Below are positions 1 through 9,715 of a stretch of DNA of 64,000 nucleotides, one piece after another (position 1 is the stretch's first letter; every line of letters starts with the position of its first letter). The stretch comes from Paucibacter sp. KBW04 (lineage in GTDB: Bacteria > Pseudomonadota > Gammaproteobacteria > Burkholderiales > Burkholderiaceae_C): NCBI RefSeq assembly GCF_003852425.1, contig NZ_QAJN01000001.1, positions 248,001 through 312,000 on the forward strand, written 5' to 3'. The notes under the pieces were generated by a model. That model was given only the letters and a program-made list of their open reading frames with translations, was not told where the DNA came from and did no database searches. Made by a program: the position numbers and the translations under genes.

Positions 1-1163
1 TGATTCCCTCGGGCATCATGCGCGACGGCGTGGCCTGCTATATCGGCAACGGCGTGGTGGTCGATCCGACCCATCTGTTGAGCGAGATCGAGCGCCTGGA
101 AAAAGCCGGTGTGGAAGTGCGTTCGCGCCTTTTCATCAGCGAGTCCTGCCCGCTGATCCTGCCCTTCCATGTGGAAGTGGACAAGGCGCGTGAAGCCCTG
201 CGTGAAAGCAGCGGCAGCGGCAAGATCGGCACCACCGGCAAGGGCATCGGCCCCGCCTACGAAGACAAGGTGGCGCGCCGTGCCCTGCGCGTGCAGGACC
301 TGAAGCACCCCGAGCGTTTCGCCAAGAAGCTGCGCGAGTTGCTGGATCTGCACAACTTCGCACTGTCGGGTTATCTGAATTCCAAGGCGCTGGAGTTCCA
401 GCCCATCTTCGACCAAGCCATGAAGATGGCCGAGTTGATCAAGCCCATGATGGCCGACGTCGGCTACATGATTCACAAGGCTCATTTGGCCGGTGCCAAT
501 ATCTTGTTCGAGGGCGCGCAAGGCACGCTGCTGGACATCGACCACGGCACCTATCCTTACGTGACCTCCAGCAACTGCGTGGCCGGCAATGCCGCCGCCG
601 GCGCTGGCGTGGGCCCGCAAATGCTGCACTACATGCTGGGCATCACCAAGGCCTACACGACCCGCGTGGGTTCGGGCCCCTTCCCGACCGAGCTGGAGTG
701 GGAAAAGGAAGGCACGGTGGGCTATCACCTGTCTACCGTGGGCCAGGAGAAGGGCACCGTCACCGGTCGCGCCCGTCGTTGTGGCTGGTTCGATGCCGCG
801 GCTTTGAAGCGTTCGGTCATCATCAACGGCATCACCGGCCTGTGCATCACCAAGCTGGACGTGCTGGACGGCCTGACCGAGATCAAGATGTGCGTGGGTT
901 ACGAGCTGAATGGCCGTCACTTCGACATCTTGCCTTTGGATGGCGACGAGATCGCGGCCTGCCAGCCCATCTACGAAACCTTTCCCGGCTGGACCGAGAC
1001 CACCTTCGGCGTGACTGCCTGGGACAAGCTGCCCGAGAACGCACGTCGCTATCTGGAGCGCATCAAGGAAGTCATCGGCGCGCCGATAGACATGGTCTCC
1101 ACCGGCCCCGACCGCGAGCACACCATCGTGCTGCGCCATCCCTACCAGGGCAGCAAGGCCTGA
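1..1163 (+). CDS. purA: Adenylosuccinate synthetase, 5'-truncated by window edge
   Basis: Condenses IMP with aspartate using GTP, the first committed step from IMP to AMP, in the cytoplasm. The reading frame is already open at base 3 (I-P-S-G-I-M-R-D-G), so the ATG at 18 is internal and the N-terminal P-loop part lies outside the window. Visible family blocks are [50 protein letters not shown], the [10 protein letters not shown] loop and the C-terminal [10 protein letters not shown]. About 386 residues are present, so only a short N-terminal piece is missing. A phosphoribosyltransferase gene follows 54 bp downstream on the same strand, which makes a small purine operon likely. Confidence 0.97.
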   Translation, partial: IPSGIMRDGVACYIGNGVVVDPTHLLSEIERLEKAGVEVRSRLFISESCPLILPFHVEVDKAREALRESSGSGKIGTTGKGIGPAYEDKVARRALRVQDLKHPERFAKKLRELLDLHNFALSGYLNSKALEFQPIFDQAMKMAELIKPMMADVGYMIHKAHLAGANILFEGAQGTLLDIDHGTYPYVTSSNCVAGNAAAGAGVGPQMLHYMLGITKAYTTRVGSGPFPTELEWEKEGTVGYHLSTVGQEKGTVTGRARRCGWFDAAALKRSVIINGITGLCITKLDVLDGLTEIKMCVGYELNGRHFDILPLDGDEIAACQPIYETFPGWTETTFGVTAWDKLPENARRYLERIKEVIGAPIDMVSTGPDREHTIVLRHPYQGSKA

Positions 1164-1217
1164 GCCTCTGAGGCAAAGGTCGGCTGGCTTTTTCATACCA
1201 AACAGGAGTTCTTCACT

Positions 1218-1739
1218 ATGTTGACCGACGACGGCAAGCATTTGTACGTGTCTTGGGACGAGTACCACATGCTCACTGAACGCCTGGCGCTGAAGATTCA
1301 TGCTTCGGGCTGGGAATTCGATCAGATTCTCTGCCTGGCGCGTGGTGGCATGCGACCCGGCGACGTGCTGTCGCGCGTTTTTGACAAGCCGCTGGGCATC
1401 ATGTCCACCAGCTCTTATCGCGCCGAGGCCGGCACCATCCAGGGCCGCCTGGACATCGCCAAATACATCACCATGCCCAAGGGCGAGTTGGCCGGCCGCG
1501 TGCTGCTGGTTGACGATCTGGCCGATTCGGGTGTGACTCTGAAGGCCGTGGTCGAGCGTCTGCGCGGCATGCCCTCGATCTCCGAGCTGCGCTCGGCCGT
1601 GATCTGGACCAAGGGCGTCTCCAGCTACACGCCGGACTATTATGTCGAGATGCTGGACACCAGCCCCTGGATCCACCAGCCCTTCGAGGAATACGACGAT
1701 ATGCGGCCGGACGCCCTGGCCAAGAAGTTCGTCGTTTGA
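1218..1739 (+). CDS. Phosphoribosyltransferase (xanthine/hypoxanthine PRTase-like)
   Basis: A 173-residue type I phosphoribosyltransferase. The PRPP-binding loop VLLVDDLADSGVT sits at residues 95-107, and LARGGMRPGD at about 40-49 is the conserved pyrophosphate-loop region. Its size and layout match the gpt-like purine salvage enzymes that often follow purA in Burkholderiales. A good ribosome-binding site (AGGAG at about 1204) precedes the ATG. The base is probably xanthine, guanine or hypoxanthine, inferred from the neighbour and the family. The exact specificity cannot be read, so no gene symbol is given. Confidence 0.85.
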   Translation: MLTDDGKHLYVSWDEYHMLTERLALKIHASGWEFDQILCLARGGMRPGDVLSRVFDKPLGIMSTSSYRAEAGTIQGRLDIAKYITMPKGELAGRVLLVDDLADSGVTLKAVVERLRGMPSISELRSAVIWTKGVSSYTPDYYVEMLDTSPWIHQPFEEYDDMRPDALAKKFVV

Positions 1740-1803
1740 TTCGTACGCGCAAAGGCCAGCCTGACTTGATGCCAGTGCAAGCACTTGCCGAATGAATCGC
1801 CAC

Positions 1804-1840
1804 AAGCCGACCGCATGCCAATGCCGTCGGCTTTGTTTTT
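1804..1840 (+). terminator. Rho-independent terminator after purA-PRTase
   Basis: The inverted repeat AAGCCGAC (1804-1811) / GTCGGCTT (1826-1833) is followed by a T-rich run (TGTTTTT). It lies 65 bp after the phosphoribosyltransferase stop. Confidence 0.75.
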
Positions 1841-1985
1841 GCCCGCCGATTTGTTGCGCTCGCCCGCCGCCCAGAAAAAAATATTTTCACCAGGGCTCGC
1901 ATTTGCTCAGCGGCGCGCTGGCCACAAAGCAAAATGCCTGCATGTCAGTGAACAAGCAGGCACGAAAAATCGATTCGGCAATGAC

Positions 1986-2015
1986 AAAGGCCGATATCTT
2001 TCGATATCGGCCTTT
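1986..2015 (-). terminator. Terminator of tRNA-Leu
   Basis: A perfect 13-bp stem (1986-1998 with 2003-2015) that reads with a GAAA tetraloop on the minus strand. It ends in TTT about 10 nt past the tRNA 3' end. The T-run is short, but the position directly behind the tRNA supports a terminator role. Confidence 0.7.
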
Positions 2016-2023
2016 GAAAAATT

Positions 2024-2108
<85 letters not shown>

Positions 2109-2170
2109 AAGGTTCAAAACAAGCTCTTTCGAATTTGTTTTGACGTTTCAGGAAAGAGAAGGATTCTATC

Positions 2171-4513
2171 ATCAAAAACTTTAAGAACGCAAGCGAGTCG
2201 CCGCAAACAGGTCCTGCGCTGCTCAGCGAGGTCGATGGCACCCTGCAAGGTCATCGTGACGGCCACGGTTTTCTGCTGCCCGATGCGGGCGCGCAAGACA
2301 TTTATCTGGCGCCGCAGGAGATGAATGCCGTCATGCACGGCGACCGCTTGCGCGTGCGAATCACGCGTTATGACAAGCGTGGCCGACCCGAAGGACGGGT
2401 GCTGGAAATTCTGGAGCGCAAGAAAAAGCCCATCATCGGGCGCCTGCTGCTGGAGTCCGGCATCTGGTTGGTCGCGCCGGAAGACAAGCGCATGGGCCAA
2501 GACATCTTGATCCCCAAGAACGGTACCTCCAATGCGACCGCCGGCCAAGTCGTCGCGGTGGAATTGATCGAACCGCCTTCGCTGTACTCGCAGCCCGTGG
2601 GACGTGTGGTCGAGGTCTTGGGTGAGATCGATGACCCCGGCATGGAGATCGAAATCGCGGTGCGCAAATACGATGTGCCCCATCGTTTCAGTGCCGAGAC
2701 TCTGGCCCAGGCTGCCAAGCTGCCCGAGAAGCTGCGCGCGGTGGACTTGAAAGGGCGCATCGATCTGCGCGATGTGGCCTTGGTCACCATCGACGGTGAA
2801 GATGCCCGCGATTTTGACGATGCGGTCTATTGCGAACCGCACAAGCAGGGCCGAGGCAAGACCGCCTTCAATGGCTGGCGCTTGCTGGTCGCGATTGCCG
2901 ATGTGAGCCACTACGTCAAGCCCGGCGACCCGCTGGATGCCGATGCTTACGAGCGCGCAACCTCGGTCTACTTCCCGCGCCGGGTGATCCCGATGCTGCC
3001 GGAGAAGCTGTCCAACGGGCTTTGTTCTCTGAACCCCTACGAAGACCGACTGTCCATGGTCTGCGATATGTTGGTGAGCGAGACCGGTGAGGTGCAGGCC
3101 TACCAGTTCTATCCGGCGGTGATCTGTTCGCACGCCCGCTTTACCTACAACGAGGTGGCGGCGATTTTGGGCAATACCCATGGGCCCGAGGCCGCCAAGC
3201 GCCGCGAGCTGGTGCCGCATCTGCTGCATCTGCACGAGGTTTACCGCGCCTTGCTGGCCGAGCGCGGCCGCCGCGGTGCCATCGACTTCGACACCACCGA
3301 GACGCAAATCGTCTGCGATGACAATGGCCGCATTGAGAAGATTATCCCGCGCACCCGTAACGAGGCGCACAAGCTGATCGAGGAAGCCATGCTGGCCGCC
3401 AATGTCTGCGCCGCCGACTTCATTGCCGACGCCAAACATGGCTCGCTGTTCCGTGTGCACGAGGGGCCCACACCCGAGAAGCGCGTGGCCTTGCAAGCCT
3501 ATCTGCGCGCCCTGGGTCTGGGCCTGGCGATCAGCGACAACCCCAAGCCCAAGGAGTTCCAGGCCATCGCCGCGGCGACCAAGGAGCGCGTCGACGCGAC
3601 GCAGATCCATGCCATGCTCTTGCGCTCCATGCAGCAGGCGGTCTACACCTCCGCCAACGCGGGGCATTTTGGCCTGTCCTACGAGGCTTACACCCACTTC
3701 ACCAGCCCGATCCGGCGTTACCCAGACCTCTTGGTGCACCGTGTGATCAAGGCCTTGTTGAGCAACAAGCGCTATCACCTGGATGCCGGCAAGATGGCCG
3801 TGCCCATGCCGGCCAAGCGACCCGGTCGCGCTCAACCCATAGACCCTGCCAAGGCCAGCACCGAGCTGGAGCGCTGGGAGGTCGTCGGTGCCCACTGCAG
3901 CGCCAACGAGCGCCGCGCCGACGAAGCCTCGCGTGACGTCGAGGCCTGGCTCAAGTGCCGATACATGCGCGAGCATCTGGGCGAGGAGTTTGCCGGCACC
4001 GTCAGTGCGGTCACCAGCTTCGGCCTGTTTGTGCAACTCGACGCGCTGTTCGTCGAAGGCTTGATTCACATCACCGAATTGGGTGGCGAGTACTTCAAGT
4101 TCGACGAGGTGCGCCAAGAGCTGCGCGGCGAGCGCACCGGCATTCGCTATGCCACCGGCGCCAAGGTGCAGGTGCAGGTCAGCCGGGTCGATCTGGATGC
4201 CCGCAAGATCGATTTCCGCCTGGTGCAGGACAGCGAAGAGGCCAAGCTGATCGCTCGTGCCCAGCGGGACAAGGCCGGGTTGCCGCCGACGAATCGCGCC
4301 GCGATGACGGCCGTCGAGGCTCTGGAGGAGGTGCGCCGCAATGACCGCGAGGTGAAGAAGAGTGCGGGCAAGAAGTCGGGCAAGCCGGCTCGGCGTGGCG
4401 CCAAGCCGGCGGGTGCTGCATCGGCCGCACCGGCGGCGCATCCGGTCAAGGCGGCACGGCAGGCCGCGCGGGGCAAGACGGCGTCCAAATCGGCCGCGGG
4501 CAAGAAGCGCTGA
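2171..4513 (+). CDS. rnr: Ribonuclease R (start codon uncertain)
   Basis: 3'-5' exoribonuclease of the RNB family that degrades structured RNA. The RNB catalytic block DGEDARDFDDAVY (from about 2800) holds the metal-binding aspartates. An S1 domain starts near 3985 (GEEFAGTVSAVTSFGLFVQL) and a Lys/Ala-rich tail ends the protein. The first ATG in frame is 2321, but the 5' in-frame residues (GTLQGHRDGHGFLLPDAGAQ, 2237-2296) match the conserved first cold-shock domain, so translation must begin earlier. Between the in-frame stop at 2141 and 2321 there is no ATG, GTG or TTG. ATC at 2171, 7 nt after AAGGA (2159-2163), is the best-placed candidate, and CTG at 2219 is another. The gene is divergent from tRNA-Leu. 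Confidence 0.9.
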   Translation: MKNFKNASESPQTGPALLSEVDGTLQGHRDGHGFLLPDAGAQDIYLAPQEMNAVMHGDRLRVRITRYDKRGRPEGRVLEILERKKKPIIGRLLLESGIWLVAPEDKRMGQDILIPKNGTSNATAGQVVAVELIEPPSLYSQPVGRVVEVLGEIDDPGMEIEIAVRKYDVPHRFSAETLAQAAKLPEKLRAVDLKGRIDLRDVALVTIDGEDARDFDDAVYCEPHKQGRGKTAFNGWRLLVAIADVSHYVKPGDPLDADAYERATSVYFPRRVIPMLPEKLSNGLCSLNPYEDRLSMVCDMLVSETGEVQAYQFYPAVICSHARFTYNEVAAILGNTHGPEAAKRRELVPHLLHLHEVYRALLAERGRRGAIDFDTTETQIVCDDNGRIEKIIPRTRNEAHKLIEEAMLAANVCAADFIADAKHGSLFRVHEGPTPEKRVALQAYLRALGLGLAISDNPKPKEFQAIAAATKERVDATQIHAMLLRSMQQAVYTSANAGHFGLSYEAYTHFTSPIRRYPDLLVHRVIKALLSNKRYHLDAGKMAVPMPAKRPGRAQPIDPAKASTELERWEVVGAHCSANERRADEASRDVEAWLKCRYMREHLGEEFAGTVSAVTSFGLFVQLDALFVEGLIHITELGGEYFKFDEVRQELRGERTGIRYATGAKVQVQVSRVDLDARKIDFRLVQDSEEAKLIARAQRDKAGLPPTNRAAMTAVEALEEVRRNDREVKKSAGKKSGKPARRGAKPAGAASAAPAAHPVKAARQAARGKTASKSAAGKKR

Positions 4514-4525
4514 AGCTCTTCCTGT

Positions 4526-6046
4526 TTAAGGCAGGCTCAGCGCCTGCCTGAGCTCGTGCATCTGCTCGATCAAATCGGCGGCGCGCAGCGGGCCCGCGCG
4601 CCGTGCGTCAGCAGCGCGCCCATGCCAGTAAACGGCCGCTGCGGCGATGGCTTGTGGGTCTTGTTTGGGGGCTTGGGCCCATAGGCCTGCGAGCCAGCCC
4701 GCCAGAACATCGCCGCTGCCGGCCGTGGCCAAGGCGGCATTGCCGCTGCTATTGATCAGCAACTCGTCGCTGCGCGCCGCGGCGACCAAGCTGCCCGAAC
4801 CCTTCAGCACCGCATAACAGTCAAAGCGATCGGCCAGGGCCTGGGCTGCGCTCAGTCTATCGGCCTGGACCTCGGTCGTGCTGATGTTCAGCAGGCGTGC
4901 GGCTTCGAGCGGATGGGGCGTTAGCAGTGTGGGCAGACCGCGCGCCGCGCGTTGGCGCAAGGCCTCTTGCAGTGTGGGGCTCAGGCTGAGGCTGTTGAGC
5001 GCGTCGGCGTCCAGCAGCAGGCGCTCGCTGTGCTGCAGCAAGGCGGCCAGCTCTGGGGCGATGGCGCTGCCGCCGCCGCAGCCGGCCACCACGGTCAGGC
5101 TTTGCCAGCCCTCGCTGCTTTGCAGGCGCTGCGGTGGCATGAGCATCAGCTCAGGGCGTTGGGCATCGGCGTCCTCGGTGAGGGCCGTGGAGGTGTTGAG
5201 AAAGGTCAGAAAAACCCGGCCCGCACCTGCCGCCAATGCGGCGCGGCCGGCCAGGCGGGCCGCGCCGCGCATGCCTGGCGCGCCGCCCATCACCAGCACA
5301 TCACCTTGACTGCCTTTGTGTGCCGTGGCTGGGCCGGGCCGTAGCCAGGCTTGCAGACAGTCCTGGCCCAGCCAATGCGCATCGGCCATCTGGCTGGGTG
5401 TGAGGCCTAAATCATCGAACCAAAGCTCGCCACACAGGGCGCGCCCCTGGCCGGTGAGCAGGCCGGGCTTGAGGTTCAGCAGGCAGAGCGTGTGCTGCGC
5501 CTGCAGCACGGCCGAACCCTTGGCGCAGCCGCTGTCGCCCGAGAGGCCGCTGGGCAGGTCGATGGCCAGCTTCGGCGTGCTGAGTCGGTTCAGCAGGCTG
5601 ATGGCGCCCTCCAGTTCGCTGGAGCCGGGGCCTTGAGTGGCGCCCAAGCCCAGCAAGCCGTCGACGATGAGGCCTAGGTGCTCGGGTGGACTCAATTCTG
5701 CGCGAATCACGACTCCCGCCGCCTGCGCTTCGGCCAAGGCCTGGCGCGCGTCGGCAGGGCCATCGGCTTTGGCGCCGATGAGGCTGACCGTCACTTTTCG
5801 CCCCAGGCCATGCAGCAGGCGGGCGGCGACCAAGCCATCGCCGCCGTTATTGCCGGGCCCGCAAACAATCCAAATCACGCGGCCTGCGTCGGGCTGCAAA
5901 GCCATCGCCAGTTTGGCCACGCTCGCGCCGGCGCGGGCCATCAGTTGCATGGGGGCGCTGGCCTGCAAGGCCTGGGCTTCGATGGCCCGGCTGCTGGCCA
6001 CGCGGTAGAGCGGGAGTGAGTGCGAGGGGGCGCTGAGTTTGATCAC
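4526..6046 (-). CDS. nnr: Bifunctional NAD(P)H-hydrate epimerase / dehydratase
   Basis: Repairs damaged NAD(P)H hydrates. The N-terminal YjeF-N domain (about residues 15-215) epimerises R/S-NAD(P)HX and shows the CGPGNNGGDGLVAARLL block. The C-terminal ribokinase-like domain (about 230-500) performs ADP-dependent dehydration and shows GCGGGSAI, LLLDADALN, TPHPLEAARLL, LKGSGSLVA and the nucleotide-site SSGNAALATAGSGDVLAGWL. At 506 residues it is the usual fused length. It converges on rnr with 12 bp between stops and follows the DadA-like gene after about 35 bp on the same strand, so those two may be co-transcribed. Confidence 0.93.
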   Translation of the reverse strand: MIKLSAPSHSLPLYRVASSRAIEAQALQASAPMQLMARAGASVAKLAMALQPDAGRVIWIVCGPGNNGGDGLVAARLLHGLGRKVTVSLIGAKADGPADARQALAEAQAAGVVIRAELSPPEHLGLIVDGLLGLGATQGPGSSELEGAISLLNRLSTPKLAIDLPSGLSGDSGCAKGSAVLQAQHTLCLLNLKPGLLTGQGRALCGELWFDDLGLTPSQMADAHWLGQDCLQAWLRPGPATAHKGSQGDVLVMGGAPGMRGAARLAGRAALAAGAGRVFLTFLNTSTALTEDADAQRPELMLMPPQRLQSSEGWQSLTVVAGCGGGSAIAPELAALLQHSERLLLDADALNSLSLSPTLQEALRQRAARGLPTLLTPHPLEAARLLNISTTEVQADRLSAAQALADRFDCYAVLKGSGSLVAAARSDELLINSSGNAALATAGSGDVLAGWLAGLWAQAPKQDPQAIAAAAVYWHGRAADARRAGPLRAADLIEQMHELRQALSLP

Positions 6047-6081
6047 GGCGGACCTTGGCTGGGGCGAGTTTGCCTCGCAGC

Positions 6082-7410
6082 TTAGCCCAGGCGGGAGATC
6101 TCCAGTCCGCTGATGTCGGGGATGTCGCTGCCCGCTTGCTGGCCGCCGATCTGGCTGCGCAGCACAGCGGCGGCGCCGCAGGCCAGGGTCCAGCCGGCCA
6201 GGGCCGAGGACTCTTGCGCCAGGTTCAGCCAGATGCCTGTGCGCCCGCTGTCACCCAGCACAGGCAGTTCATCGGCCAGATGGACCTGGCTGCCGGTCCA
6301 TTGCAAGACCTGGCCGGACTGCATGGAGCCGGGGAACCAGTCGTTCAAGACCTTGTGCAGCAGGGCGGTGGTGGGAGCTTTGATTTGACCTTGGCCGTCC
6401 TCGATCTCGCCGCTGAACTTGCCGCTCAGGCTCAGGCGCACTCGCTGGCCCAGGCGGCTGATGCTGACGCCGCTTTGCTGGTCCAGCAGGGCGGCTTGCG
6501 GGCCGAGGTGCGGGTGGGCCTCCAGCTGTCGCAACGGTGCGGTGATGGAGCAGGCGTGCAGCCGTGTTGTCGCCAACTTCAGGCCCAGGGATGCTAATAG
6601 CTCGGACGCGCCGGTGCCGGCGCAAACCACGATGGCATCGAAGCTGTCTTGCTGAGGGCCGGGTGTCGCGGGTCGGGTATCACCGGCTTCGCGCTTGTCC
6701 ATGCTTTCGCCAGGGCGTGAGGCAGGGCCGGCTTGTTCGATGGGCGGCGTGTACTCATGCACCAGGCTGGCCTGCTTGCCCGGCGTGATGCTGCGCACCG
6801 TTGTGTGGAAGCGAAATTGCGTGCCCAAGCGCTGCGCTTCCAGACGCAGCAGGTGGGCAAACTGGCGGCAGTTGCCGACCTCGGCCTGGGGCAGATGGAC
6901 ACCGGCTTGCAGGGCCTGCTCCGGGTTGAGGCCGGGCTCCAAGGCCAGGCATTGCGCGCTGTCTAGCAGCTGTGGGCGCGCGCCGAACTGCTCCAGCAGA
7001 TCAAGGCCGGGCTGGACCTGCTTGAGCTCGCGCGCCGTCCTCAGCAGCACCAGCTGGCCTTGGCTGCGCTCGTAGTCCAGTTGCAGGGTCCGGCGCAGAG
7101 CTTGCAGGCGCTCCAGGCTGAATTGAGCCAGCTTGAAGAGACGCTGCTGGGTTGCGCTGGCGTCCTTGTCCTTGGCGGCGCGGCGGCGCTTGAGTTGCCA
7201 GCCTATGCCGCGGCCCGCGCTCAGGCTGGGCCAGCCGGCGGCCACCCAGGGCAGGCGCAGGGCAGGGGCGATGATGCCGGCGTTGGCGAAGCTGCCTTCG
7301 GCGGCCACGCTGCCGCAGCGGTCAAACACGGTGACTTGATGACCGTCGGCGGCGAGTTCATATGCGGTGCAGACGCCGGCGATGCCGGCGCCAATGATGG
7401 CGATGCGCAT
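6082..7410 (-). CDS. FAD-dependent oxidoreductase, D-amino-acid dehydrogenase (DadA) type
   Basis: A 442-residue DAO-family flavoprotein. The FAD Rossmann motif IIGAGIAGVCTAYELA is at residues 5-20, followed by the DadA-typical FANAGIIAPA segment. The FAD-binding C-terminus is LADELPVLGDSGRTGIWLN. By family, DadA oxidises D-amino acids to keto acids and passes electrons to the respiratory chain. A stretch at about residues 211-251, rich in P, G, E and D, looks like a non-conserved insertion between FAD-domain segments. A GAGGGG ribosome-binding site lies 6 nt before the ATG. It is divergent from rpsB, where many Burkholderiales carry map. The substrate is not certain, so no symbol is given. 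Confidence 0.8.
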   Translation of the reverse strand: MRIAIIGAGIAGVCTAYELAADGHQVTVFDRCGSVAAEGSFANAGIIAPALRLPWVAAGWPSLSAGRGIGWQLKRRRAAKDKDASATQQRLFKLAQFSLERLQALRRTLQLDYERSQGQLVLLRTARELKQVQPGLDLLEQFGARPQLLDSAQCLALEPGLNPEQALQAGVHLPQAEVGNCRQFAHLLRLEAQRLGTQFRFHTTVRSITPGKQASLVHEYTPPIEQAGPASRPGESMDKREAGDTRPATPGPQQDSFDAIVVCAGTGASELLASLGLKLATTRLHACSITAPLRQLEAHPHLGPQAALLDQQSGVSISRLGQRVRLSLSGKFSGEIEDGQGQIKAPTTALLHKVLNDWFPGSMQSGQVLQWTGSQVHLADELPVLGDSGRTGIWLNLAQESSALAGWTLACGAAAVLRSQIGGQQAGSDIPDISGLEISRLG

Positions 7411-7780
7411 GTTCAGCCCCTCGCCTGCTTGGGCAGCATTGGTGGCCGGTGGCCAGGGCTGCGGCGGGGGCTGGCAGTGGTGCTCTGATCGCGCGGTGAA
7501 TCAGGGCAGGGAAGGGCTCGCAACTGGCCTTCTCGCAGGCGCTCGGCGGCGCCGCTCAGGTCGTGGGGCATAGGTGGTGTATACTCTTTGGGTTTTGCCG
7601 GCGGCTGAAAGCAATATTGCTCAAGCTCAGACTGGTAAATCAATCGCAAACCGGCTATTCGAGAGGTGTTGCTGCTGTTCAGATAAAGCCCGTTGCCTTG
7701 ACTTCAGTTAAGCAGCGAGCGGATGTGTATCGCAGAGCAATTCGAGCCGGATTTTAGACACAACCTTCGGAGTATTTGAA
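7411..7780 (+). other. Intergenic region: rpsB leader and DadA upstream region
   Basis: A 370-bp divergent intergenic region. A TATACT hexamer at 7581-7586 is the best -10 candidate for rpsB and would give a leader of about 190 nt. No convincing -35 is visible at the expected position. Long rpsB leaders can carry S2 autoregulation in other bacteria, but I cannot identify a known S2-binding fold here. The short minus-strand reading frame 7413-7649 has only a TTG start and no ribosome-binding site, so it is not called. Confidence 0.4.
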
Positions 7781-8527
7781 ATGTCCGTCACTATGCGCGA
7801 GATGCTGGAAGCCGGCGTCCACTTTGGTCACCAAACTCGTTTCTGGCACCCCAAGATGGCCCCGTACATCTACGGCCATCGCAACAAGATTCACATCATC
7901 AACCTCGAGAAGACGCTGCCCGCCTTCGAAGAGGCGATGAAGTTCGTCCGCAATCTGTCGTCCAAGCGCGGCACCATCCTGATGGTCGGCACCAAGCGCC
8001 AAGCCCGTGAAGTCGTGGCTCTGGAAGCTCAGCGCGCCGGCATGCCTTATGTCGACCAGCGTTGGTTGGGCGGCATGATGACCAACTTCAAGACGGTCAA
8101 GGCTTCGCTGAAGAACCTGAAGGACATGCAAGCTCAGGTCGACGCTGGCACCCAGCCCGCCATCAAGAAGGAAGCGCTGATGTTCCAGCGCGACCTGGCT
8201 AAGCTGGAAAAAGACATCGGCGGCATCCAAGACATGGCCGGCCTGCCCGACGCCATCTTCGTGATCGACGTGGGCTTCCACAAGATCGCTGTGGCCGAAG
8301 CCAAGAAGCTGGGCATCCCCGTCATTGGCGTGGTTGACACCAACCACTCGCCCGTCGGTATCGACTACGTGATCCCTGGCAACGACGACTCCGCCAAGGC
8401 TGTCGCTCTGTACGCCCGTGCCGTGGCTGACGCCGTGCTGGAAGGCCGTGCCAACGCCGGTAACGACGTGGTGCAAGCGCAAGCTCCCGCTGGCGACGAG
8501 TTCGTGGAAGTCAGCGAAGGCGCCTGA
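7781..8527 (+). CDS. rpsB: 30S ribosomal protein S2
   Basis: Small-subunit ribosomal protein that binds late in 30S assembly and anchors S1. The 248-residue sequence is canonical throughout: [70 protein letters not shown] and [32 protein letters not shown] site precedes the ATG. It heads the conserved rpsB-tsf-pyrH-frr block, with a hairpin terminator or attenuator before tsf. Confidence 0.98.
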   Translation: MSVTMREMLEAGVHFGHQTRFWHPKMAPYIYGHRNKIHIINLEKTLPAFEEAMKFVRNLSSKRGTILMVGTKRQAREVVALEAQRAGMPYVDQRWLGGMMTNFKTVKASLKNLKDMQAQVDAGTQPAIKKEALMFQRDLAKLEKDIGGIQDMAGLPDAIFVIDVGFHKIAVAEAKKLGIPVIGVVDTNHSPVGIDYVIPGNDDSAKAVALYARAVADAVLEGRANAGNDVVQAQAPAGDEFVEVSEGA

Positions 8528-8543
8528 GTTCTGAACTCCTGCG

Positions 8544-8573
8544 AAAAAGGGGCTGATTCAGCCCCTTTTTTTT
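8544..8573 (+). terminator. Terminator/attenuator between rpsB and tsf
   Basis: AAGGGGCTGA and TCAGCCCCTT form a near-continuous stem (8547-8567) followed by a run of Ts to 8573. It probably stops or reduces readthrough from rpsB into tsf, which is a common way to set S2:EF-Ts ratios. Confidence 0.85.
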
Positions 8574-8641
8574 AAAAAATTGATATCAACGAGTCTTGCT
8601 CCTGTGTTGTAGGCAAGGCTCACCGAAACCGGAGAATCAAG

Positions 8642-9538
8642 ATGGCTGTTATTACCGCAAGCATGGTTGCCGAGCTGCGTGCTCGTACCGACGCTCCCAT
8701 GATGGAGTGCAAGAAGGCGCTGACCGAAGCCGAAGGCGATCTGGGTCGTGCTGAAGAAATCCTGCGCGTCAAGCTGGGCAACAAGGCTGGCAAGGCCGCT
8801 TCGCGCGTGACCGCCGAAGGCGTGGTCGCTACCGCCGTGGTGGGCAATGCCGGCGCGCTGCTGGAAGTGAACTGCGAAACCGACTTCGTGTCCAAGAACG
8901 ATGCCTTCCTGGCTTTCGTGAATGCTGTCGCGGGTCTGATCGCTTCGGACGCACCGGCTGACGTGGCCGCCCTGTCGGCACTGCCCCTGTCGCAAGAAGG
9001 CTTCGGCCCGACTGTGGAAGATGTTCGCAAGGGCCTGATCGGCAAGATCGGCGAGAACATGACCATCCGCCGCTTCCAGCGCTATGCCACCGGCTCCAAG
9101 CTGGCTTCCTACCTGCACGGCACCCGCATCGGCGTGATGGTTGAGTTCGACGGCGACGAAGTCGCTGCCAAGGACGTCGCCATGCACGTGGCCGCCATGA
9201 AGCCCGCCGCTCTGTCTTCGGCCGATGTGCCTGCTGAGCTGGTTGAGAAGGAGCGCAAGATCGCTGCCGAGAAGGCTGCCGAGTCCGGCAAGCCTGCCGA
9301 CATCGTCGCCAAGATGGTTGAAGGCTCGGTGCAGAAGTTCCTGAAGGAAGTCTCGCTGCTGGATCAAGTCTTCGTGAAGGCTGCCGACGGCAAGCAAACC
9401 GTTGCCGCCATGCTGAAGGACAAGGCCACCACCGTGAAGGGCTTCACCCTGTACGTGGTCGGCGAAGGCATTGAGAAGAAGGTGGACGACTTCGCTGCCG
9501 AAGTGGCTGCGCAAGTGGCTGCCGCCAAGGGGGCTTAA
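8642..9538 (+). CDS. tsf: Elongation factor Ts
   Basis: Guanine nucleotide exchange factor that regenerates EF-Tu-GTP. The N-terminal UBA-like module with [20 protein letters not shown] (residues 10-29), the [12 protein letters not shown] motif at about residue 79 and the C-terminal coiled dimer region are all present. Length is 298 residues, normal for the family. It has its own GGAGA ribosome-binding site, 8 nt upstream, and follows the rpsB terminator. Confidence 0.98.
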   Translation: MAVITASMVAELRARTDAPMMECKKALTEAEGDLGRAEEILRVKLGNKAGKAASRVTAEGVVATAVVGNAGALLEVNCETDFVSKNDAFLAFVNAVAGLIASDAPADVAALSALPLSQEGFGPTVEDVRKGLIGKIGENMTIRRFQRYATGSKLASYLHGTRIGVMVEFDGDEVAAKDVAMHVAAMKPAALSSADVPAELVEKERKIAAEKAAESGKPADIVAKMVEGSVQKFLKEVSLLDQVFVKAADGKQTVAAMLKDKATTVKGFTLYVVGEGIEKKVDDFAAEVAAQVAAAKGA

Positions 9539-9552
9539 GCCTCTTGTAACAA

Positions 9553-9576
9553 AAAGGGCGCCTCTCGGCGCCCTTT
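9553..9576 (+). terminator. Hairpin terminator after tsf
   Basis: AAAGGGCGCC (9553-9562) and GGCGCCCTTT (9567-9576) form a 10-bp perfect stem with a TCTC loop. The U-tract is only three residues, so termination may be partial. Confidence 0.65.
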
Positions 9577-9715
9577 ACACTTGAGCCCGCACCTATCGGC
9601 CGAATTCACTTCTGGCCGACCTGACCCGCCCCACAAAGGCTGCGATGACGGGGTGCTGGCGCTCAGAGAATTTCCCTGCACACCATTGCTCACCCGCAGC
9701 TCTTAGAGGTCAATC

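Noticed and set aside
2114-4441. 775-codon minus-strand frame antisense to rnr
   Set aside because: It mirrors the rnr coding sequence and has no recognised domain.
7413-7649. 78-codon minus-strand frame upstream of the DadA-like gene
   Set aside because: It has a TTG start without a ribosome-binding site, no recognised family, and lies in the divergent promoter region of rpsB.
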